Below are positions 4,839 to 8,643 of a stretch of 8,643 nucleotides of DNA, piece after piece (positions within the stretch are counted from its first letter, which is position 1; every line of letters begins with the position of its first letter). The DNA lies in the NCBI GenBank assembly GCA_036260415.1, contig DASZZX010000236.1, positions 1 to 8,643 on the forward strand, given 5' to 3'. A program made the translations under genes and the position numbers. The notes below the pieces were generated by a model. It saw nothing but the letters and a program-made list of their open reading frames with translations. It did not search any database and was not told the origin of the DNA. The stretch is from DASZZX01 sp036260415. Its GTDB lineage: Bacteria; Actinomycetota; Nitriliruptoria; Nitriliruptorales; JAHWKO01.

Positions 4839-6494
4839 GTGTCGAACTGGGTCGGCAGCGTCCTCTTCGTGATGGCCATCACGGTCTCGATCGGCTTGCA
4901 CGAGTGGGGCCACTTCGTCACCGCTCGCCGCTTCGGCATGCGCGCCGAGCGCTTCTTCCTCGGGTTCGGTCCCACCATGTGGTCGATGCGGCGCGGCGAG
5001 ACCGAGTACGGCGTGAAGTGGTTGCTGTTTGGTGGGTTCGTGCGCATCGCAGGCATGTCGATCGGCGACCAGCGTCAGCCGCCGGTCGCCGACGAGGTGT
5101 TCGGCCGTGACGCGGTGGCCGAGGACCGCCGCGCCGCGGTGGCGTCGCAGCGAGTGCCGCTGGAGCAGGTACCGGCGGTCCCCGACCGCACCTGGCAGCG
5201 CCTGGCCGAGGAGCTCGAGCGGCGCGGCGTGCCCGGTGAGGAGCGACGAATCCTTGTGGCCGTGACCGCCGACCGTGTCGGAGCCGACGCCACCGCCCAG
5301 GAGGCCGCGGCGGTCTTCGCCGCGGTGGCCGGCACGCGGCTGGCCGACACGGGGCACGTGGGCGATGTCCGCCACCGTGTCCTCCGGGGCGATCACGGCC
5401 GGTTCTTCCACGAACGCCCCGCGTGGCAGCGGGCGATCGTCCTCGCCGCCGGCTCGACGATGCACTTCGTCCAGGCGATCGTGCTGCTGTTCGTCGCCTT
5501 CTGGGTGTTCGGCGCCGAGCCGGTGCCGGTGGTGGAGGGGGTCATTCCCGGCTCCCCCGCCGCCACCGCCGGCCTGCAGCCGGGCGACCGCATCGTGGCG
5601 GTCGACGGCACCGCGGTGTCGGGCTTCGAGGAGACCAGGCAGCTGATCGAGGCCCGACCCGGCGAGGCCGTGACGCTCACGGTCGTCGACAGCGACCGCC
5701 GTCGCGAGCTGGAACTCACGACCGCGGTGGTGCTGGAGCAGATGGAGGCCCAGCCCTCACTGGCCGGCAGCGGGCTACAGGAGGGCGACCGGTTGCTGGC
5801 CATCGACGGCGAGCCGGTCAGCGGGCTCGCGCAGCTGCAGGCGGCGCAGGACCGTGGCGGTGACGTGACGCTGACCGTCGAGCGCTACGGCGACAGGATG
5901 CAGGACATCGAGCGGGTGGACGCCACGGTGCCGGCCCCCGCCCTGGGCGACCTCGCCGACCACGCCCGTGGCCTCGCCGGCTTCTTGCCGGCGCGCGACG
6001 GCTTCGGGCCGGTCGAGGCGCTGCGCGCCACGTTCGTGGGCGAGGGCAGCTTCCCCGCCCTGGTCGCCGGCACCTTCCAGGCCCTGGTCGACGTGTTCGG
6101 TCCGGAGGGGCTCGGCGCGATCCCGGCACAGCTGGCCGGGGCTGACCGGGGCGTGGAGGGTGGCGCCTCGCTGGTGGGGCTGACCCAGCTGGCCGGTCAG
6201 GGCACCGCGGTCGCCGGTCTCTTCTTCCTGCTGGGCATCCTGGCGTCACTGAACGTGTTCATCGGCGTGTTCAACCTGGTGCCGCTGCCCCCCCTCGACG
6301 GCGGTCACCTGGCCGTCCTCGCCGTGGAGAGGGGCGTCAACGCGGTGCGGGCCGCACGCGGCCGGCAACCGGACTACCGCGTCGACCCGCGCACGGTGAC
6401 CGCCATCGCCGTACCTGTGCTCGTCCTGCTCGGAGCCGTGTTCCTCGCCCTGGTCGTGCTCGACGTCACCAACCCGCTGCAGCTTCCGCAGTAG
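4839..6494 (+). CDS. rseP: Site-2-protease-type intramembrane zinc metalloprotease (RseP/Rip1 family) with tandem PDZ domains
   Basis: Members cut membrane-bound anti-sigma factors and other substrates inside the bilayer; mycobacterial Rip1 sits in the same dxr-rip-ispG context. The first membrane helix carries the zinc motif HEWGH (21-25), and NLVPLPPLDGGH (479-490) supplies the third ligand, Asp487. GVKWLLFGGFVRIAGM (58-73) is the membrane-associated strand region. RPAWQRAIVLAAGSTMHF (193-210) opens helix 2. Two PDZ domains follow: about 228-298 with PGSPAATAGLQPGDRIVAVDG, and about 303-365 with SGLQEGDRLLAIDG, the second being shorter. Membrane helices lie near 5-22, 199-222, 455-485 and 521-541. 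At 551 residues it exceeds E. coli RseP (450) and Rip1 (404). Much of the excess is an insert of about 100 residues at 78-190, charged and Ala-rich, possibly a small domain. GTG 4839 lies 1 base after the dxr stop, implying coupled translation. Confidence 0.93.
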   Translation: MSNWVGSVLFVMAITVSIGLHEWGHFVTARRFGMRAERFFLGFGPTMWSMRRGETEYGVKWLLFGGFVRIAGMSIGDQRQPPVADEVFGRDAVAEDRRAAVASQRVPLEQVPAVPDRTWQRLAEELERRGVPGEERRILVAVTADRVGADATAQEAAAVFAAVAGTRLADTGHVGDVRHRVLRGDHGRFFHERPAWQRAIVLAAGSTMHFVQAIVLLFVAFWVFGAEPVPVVEGVIPGSPAATAGLQPGDRIVAVDGTAVSGFEETRQLIEARPGEAVTLTVVDSDRRRELELTTAVVLEQMEAQPSLAGSGLQEGDRLLAIDGEPVSGLAQLQAAQDRGGDVTLTVERYGDRMQDIERVDATVPAPALGDLADHARGLAGFLPARDGFGPVEALRATFVGEGSFPALVAGTFQALVDVFGPEGLGAIPAQLAGADRGVEGGASLVGLTQLAGQGTAVAGLFFLLGILASLNVFIGVFNLVPLPPLDGGHLAVLAVERGVNAVRAARGRQPDYRVDPRTVTAIAVPVLVLLGAVFLALVVLDVTNPLQLPQ

Positions 6495-6525
6495 CCGGGT
6501 CGGGGCCTCGTCCCCGTCGGCCGGC
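6494..6525 (+). terminator. Possible hairpin terminator after the protease gene
   Basis: An inner stem pairs cgggg (6501-6505) with ccccg (6512-6516). An outer stem pairs gccgg (6494-6498) with ccggc (6521-6525) across an internal loop. It lies at the end of the protease gene and just before the ispG -10 box. It has no T-run and a broken stem, so this is a modest call. Confidence 0.3.
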
Positions 6526-6530
6526 GGCGG

Positions 6531-6536
6531 TAGCGT
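6531..6536 (+). promoter_or_regulatory. Predicted -10 box (TAGCGT) for ispG
   Basis: TAGCGT fits TANNNT. Initiation near 6543 would give a leader of about 60 bases before GTG 6604. No clear -35 is visible. The alternative GTG at 6541 is too close to this box to lie within such a transcript, which supports the later start. Confidence 0.42.
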
Positions 6537-6592
6537 CGGCGTGACGACGACTCAGTCAGCCGCACGGTCGCCGACCTGGTGCCGGCGGGCGC

Positions 6593-6598
6593 GGAGGG
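6593..6598 (+). promoter_or_regulatory. Ribosome binding site that selects the ispG start
   Basis: ggaggg lies 5 bases before GTG 6604. The in-frame GTG at 6541 has no such site and would add 21 residues (MTTTQSAARSPTWC...) unlike IspG proteins, so 6604 is preferred. Confidence 0.7.
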
Positions 6599-6603
6599 AC
6601 GCC

Positions 6604-7782
6604 GTGCAGAACGAGCTGCCGCTGATCGGCGCGACGCCTCCGGCGCCGCCGGTCGCCGACGCCCCGGCCCGCCGCCCCAGCCGCCGCATCCACGTGGGCA
6701 GCGTGGCGGTCGGTGACGGCGCCCCGCTCTCGGTGCAGTCGATGACGACCACCCCGACCCACGATGTGGACGCGACGCTGCAGCAGATCGCGGCGTTGCA
6801 GAACGCGGGTTGTGACATCGTGCGGGTGGCGTGTCCCCGCCAGGAGGACGCCGACGCCTTGGCCGCGATCGCGGCCAAGAGCACGATCCCGGTGATCGCC
6901 GACATCCACTTCCAGTGGAAGTACGCCGTGGCGGCCATCGAGGCCGGCTGCGCGGGGGTGCGCATCAACCCGGGCACGATCCACAAGCACGACAAGGTGG
7001 CGCTGATCGGCCGTCTGGCGGGCGAGGCCGGCATCCCGATCCGGGTCGGCGCGAACGGCGGGTCGCTCGAGGACTGGGTCCTCGCCAAGCACGGCGGTCC
7101 CACCGCAGGTGCGCTGGTCGAGTCGGCTCTGAACGAGGCGCGACTGCTGGAGGACGTGGGCTTCCACGACGTCAAGATCTCCGTCAAGCACTCGGACCCC
7201 TGGCGGATGATCCAGGCGTACCGCCTGCTCGCCGAGCGAACCGACTACCCGCTGCACCTCGGCGTCACAGAAGCCGGCACGCCCAAGGTCGGCAACATCA
7301 AGTCGGCGGTGGGCATCGGGACGCTGCTCGCCGAGGGCATCGGTGACACGATCCGGGTGTCTCTCAGCGCCGATCCGGTCGAGGAGGTCAAGTCCGGCAT
7401 CGCCATCCTCGAGTCCCTCCACCTGCGCTCCCCGCGGGGCTTCCAGCTGATCGGGTGTCCGTCGTGCGGCCGCGCCGAGGTCGACGTCTACGCGCTGGCC
7501 GAGGCGGTGCAAGCGCAGCTGGAAGGTCTCGACGTCCCCCTCCGCGTGGCGGTGATGGGCTGCGTGGTGAACGGGCCGGGTGAGGCGCGTGAAGCCGACA
7601 TCGGCGTGGCGGCCGGGCGCGGGAAGGGCCAGATCATCAGGAAGGGCGAGGTGATCGCGACCGTCCGTGAGCAGGACATCGTCGAGGCGATCGTCCACTT
7701 CGCGCAGGAGCTGGCGGAGGAGGTGCGTGCGGAGCGGGCGGAGGCCGCGGGGGGCGGTGGCGCGCCGGAGGGTACGCGGTGA
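6604..7782 (+). CDS. ispG: 4-hydroxy-3-methylbut-2-enyl diphosphate synthase (IspG/GcpE)
   Basis: IspG reductively converts methylerythritol cyclodiphosphate to HMBPP, the penultimate MEP-pathway step, using a [4Fe-4S] cluster and an electron donor such as ferredoxin or flavodoxin. The 392-residue bacterial-type protein has a TIM-barrel N-terminal domain with SVQSMTTTPTHDVDATLQQI (43-62), VIADIHFQWKYA (97-108), VRINPGT (119-125) and KISVKHSD (191-198). The C-terminal cluster domain has Cys285 and Cys288 in IGCPSCGR, Cys320 in MGCVVNGPGEA and ligand Glu327. All cluster ligands are present. It follows the membrane protease by 109 bases with its own predicted promoter. It shares the neighbourhood with dxr, as in mycobacteria. 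The C-terminal end (AEEVRAERAEAAGGGGAPEGTR) is a polar tail. An alternative GTG at 6541 would add 21 residues. Confidence 0.97.
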   Translation: MQNELPLIGATPPAPPVADAPARRPSRRIHVGSVAVGDGAPLSVQSMTTTPTHDVDATLQQIAALQNAGCDIVRVACPRQEDADALAAIAAKSTIPVIADIHFQWKYAVAAIEAGCAGVRINPGTIHKHDKVALIGRLAGEAGIPIRVGANGGSLEDWVLAKHGGPTAGALVESALNEARLLEDVGFHDVKISVKHSDPWRMIQAYRLLAERTDYPLHLGVTEAGTPKVGNIKSAVGIGTLLAEGIGDTIRVSLSADPVEEVKSGIAILESLHLRSPRGFQLIGCPSCGRAEVDVYALAEAVQAQLEGLDVPLRVAVMGCVVNGPGEAREADIGVAAGRGKGQIIRKGEVIATVREQDIVEAIVHFAQELAEEVRAERAEAAGGGGAPEGTR

Positions 7783-7792
7783 GGCAGCCGGC

Positions 7793-7818
7793 GCCCCCTC
7801 GTCTACAGTGCAGGGGGC
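7793..7818 (+). terminator. Hairpin after ispG, possible terminator
   Basis: g-ccccc-t (7793-7799) pairs perfectly with a-ggggg-c (7812-7818), seven pairs rich in G and C with a 12-base loop. It starts 11 bases after the ispG stop. There is no T-run. A -10-like box for the next gene follows at 7837. Confidence 0.42.
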
Positions 7819-7836
7819 CCCGGACCCGCGCTCGCC

Positions 7837-7842
7837 TAGGCT
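7837..7842 (+). promoter_or_regulatory. Predicted -10 box (TAGGCT) for the LURP-one-like gene
   Basis: TAGGCT predicts a transcription start near 7850 and a leader of about 29 bases carrying a gagggg site before GTG 7879. The same hexamer recurs at 8519. A second candidate, TACAGT at 7804-7809, lies in the loop of the preceding hairpin and is less likely. Confidence 0.42.
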
Positions 7843-7878
7843 CCTGACCGTGGTCCAACGTGAGGCATCGAGGGGATC

Positions 7879-8472
7879 GTGGGCGACGACACCGAGCTCA
7901 TGTCGCTCGATGAGCTGGTTCTGCTGCACCGCTCCGACGTGTCGGATCCCGACACTCGCTACCGGGTCCTGGCCCCGGGGGATCGCCCGGTCGGGGAGGT
8001 GCGGTCGGAAGGCGACAGCCTGATCGGCGAGTTCGGTCACCTCTTCTCCGACGCCGGTTCACCCCACCCGACGCGGTTGGTGCTCTACGACGACACGGGG
8101 ACGGCCCGGATGTCGCTCGAACCGGCTCGCACACCGCTGCACCTGACGTACCACGTGCACGACGGTGACGGGCAGATGATCGGCACGGTGGTGCAGGAGA
8201 ACATCGTCGGCAAGCTCCAGATCGGCCTCCACGTCGCTGACAGCCCGCGGGCACGCGTGTCCGCCGAGGACTGGCACGAGCTGCGCTTCACCGTCGCGGA
8301 CCGCGACGGTGAGCAGATCGCCACGATCACACCGCGCGGAACCGGAGACGACCCCGCCGCGGTCGACGCCTACGGCATGACCGTGACCGGGTCCGTTGAC
8401 TGGGAGCTACGCAGGTTCCTGCTGGCCGCCGCGATCGCGATCGACGTGGTGGTGCACAGCGAGTCGCGCTGA
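7879..8472 (+). CDS. LURP-one/phospholipid-scramblase-like (Tubby-fold) protein, function unknown
   Basis: The 197-residue product has short beta-strand repeats of the LURP-one/scramblase type. Examples are RYRVLAPGDRPVGEVR (27-42), HLTYHVHDGDGQMIGTVVQENIVGKLQIGL (88-117) and LRFTVADRDGEQIATITP (135-152). The protein ends with WELRRFLLAAAIAIDVVVHSES (175-196), matching the hydrophobic helix that fills the beta barrel in Tubby-like folds. Bacterial members are common in actinobacteria but none has a firm role; lipid binding at the membrane is a plausible idea only. There is no signal peptide. GTG 7879 is preceded by gagggg (7870-7875) at just 3 bases. In-frame ATG 7900, giving MSLDEL, is a serious alternative start and would make 190 residues. 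It has its own predicted promoter and lies 96 bases after ispG, so it need not belong to the isoprenoid operon. Family assignment is by recall of sequence pattern, without a search. Confidence 0.7.
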   Translation: MGDDTELMSLDELVLLHRSDVSDPDTRYRVLAPGDRPVGEVRSEGDSLIGEFGHLFSDAGSPHPTRLVLYDDTGTARMSLEPARTPLHLTYHVHDGDGQMIGTVVQENIVGKLQIGLHVADSPRARVSAEDWHELRFTVADRDGEQIATITPRGTGDDPAAVDAYGMTVTGSVDWELRRFLLAAAIAIDVVVHSESR

Positions 8473-8515
8473 CCCGGCACCGCCGCCCGCCTCCGTGGCG
8501 AGCCCCCGAGGGGTC

Positions 8516-8524
8516 TGGTAGGCT
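8516..8524 (+). promoter_or_regulatory. Extended -10 promoter (TGG-TAGGCT)
   Basis: TAGGCT (8519-8524) is preceded by TGG, which forms the TGN extended -10 element that can replace a -35 box. Transcription would begin near 8532, just before a strong hairpin, so the RNA would open with that structure. The gene served lies past the window. Confidence 0.52.
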
Positions 8525-8535
8525 CGGTTCAGCTC

Positions 8536-8562
8536 GGAAGTGGGCGTGGGTCGCCCACTTCC
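8536..8562 (+). promoter_or_regulatory. Hairpin at the 5' end of a predicted mRNA leader
   Basis: ggaagtgggc (8536-8545) and gcccacttcc (8553-8562) form a perfect 10-pair stem with loop gtgggtc. It begins about 4 bases after the predicted transcription start. Its AAGTGGGC/GCCCACTT core resembles hairpins that I recall in front of actinobacterial rimP-nusA operons, but I cannot verify this. Alternatives are a terminator for the upstream gene or a 5'-end stabilising structure. Confidence 0.55.
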
Positions 8563-8580
8563 TTGCGGTTACCGGCTGGT

Positions 8581-8602
8581 ACCGGGCACCGACGGTGCCG
8601 GT
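8581..8602 (+). promoter_or_regulatory. Second leader hairpin
   Basis: accgggcacc (8581-8590) pairs with ggtgccggt (8594-8602) apart from one bulged g, with a three-base gac loop. It lies 18 bases after the first hairpin and would be in the same transcript. Together they suggest a structured 5' leader. The remaining 41 bases to the window edge hold no start codon with a ribosome binding site. Confidence 0.38.
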
Positions 8603-8643
8603 CGCGGACCACCACAACAGGCGTCCTCGCGACGGCCGGCCCC

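Noticed and set aside
7850..8023. Leaderless GTG 7850 correctly spaced behind TAGGCT
   Set aside because: The frame gives a Ser/Arg/Cys-rich product out of phase with the scramblase-like gene. The same promoter more simply gives a 29-base leader for GTG 7879.
6556..8040. Minus-strand open frame of 494 codons antisense to ispG
   Set aside because: Its product is an Arg/His/Asp/Gly-rich low-complexity string with no family features, and it covers the intact ispG and part of the next gene.
1..8643. Mobile element, CRISPR array, tRNA or rRNA, or horizontal island
   Set aside because: Apart from the 51-bp coding duplication, no spaced direct repeats, terminal inverted repeats, transposase motifs or tRNA-like cloverleaf were seen. 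Codon and base use look uniform across all genes.

Overview
The window is very GC-rich, gene-dense DNA with all genes on the plus strand. It looks chromosomal and points to an actinomycete (Actinomycetota). The grounds are the conserved actinobacterial order tsf-pyrH-frr-cdsA ... dxr-RIP metalloprotease-ispG, frequent GTG starts, strongly GC third codon positions, and the CdsA, Dxr and S2P protease sequences. The short EF-Ts and the close packing of cdsA next to dxr suggest a less-studied branch rather than Streptomyces or Mycobacterium, but I cannot name a genus.

Region 1 (1-2353) is a translation and nucleotide block. It starts with the 3' end of an ORF that is probably rpsB (ribosomal protein S2), carrying a long Pro/Gly/Glu-rich tail with an exact 17-residue duplication. 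EF-Ts (tsf), UMP kinase (pyrH, with its own likely promoter) and ribosome recycling factor (frr) follow.

Region 2 (2384-7782) is an envelope and isoprenoid block. CdsA makes CDP-diacylglycerol for phospholipids. Dxr and IspG are the second and the next-to-last enzymes of the MEP isoprenoid pathway. Between Dxr and IspG lies an S2P-type intramembrane protease (RseP/Rip1 family) with two PDZ domains and an unusual insert of about 100 residues. A strong hairpin follows cdsA. A promoter-like -10 box then sits at leaderless spacing before a 55-codon Cys/His-containing small ORF whose stop codon lies 2 bases before the dxr GTG. This junction is the least ordinary part of the window.

Region 3 (7783-8643) holds a LURP-one/phospholipid-scramblase-like protein of unknown role with its own promoter. 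A 171-base gene-free end segment follows, containing an extended -10 box and two strong hairpins. It looks like the 5' leader of a gene beyond the window; rimP (of the rimP-nusA operon) is a guess.

No tRNA, rRNA, CRISPR array, insertion sequence or phage gene was seen. Most of the window is core housekeeping DNA. The items worth following up are the small ORF before dxr, the protease insert, the S2 tail repeat and the end leader.
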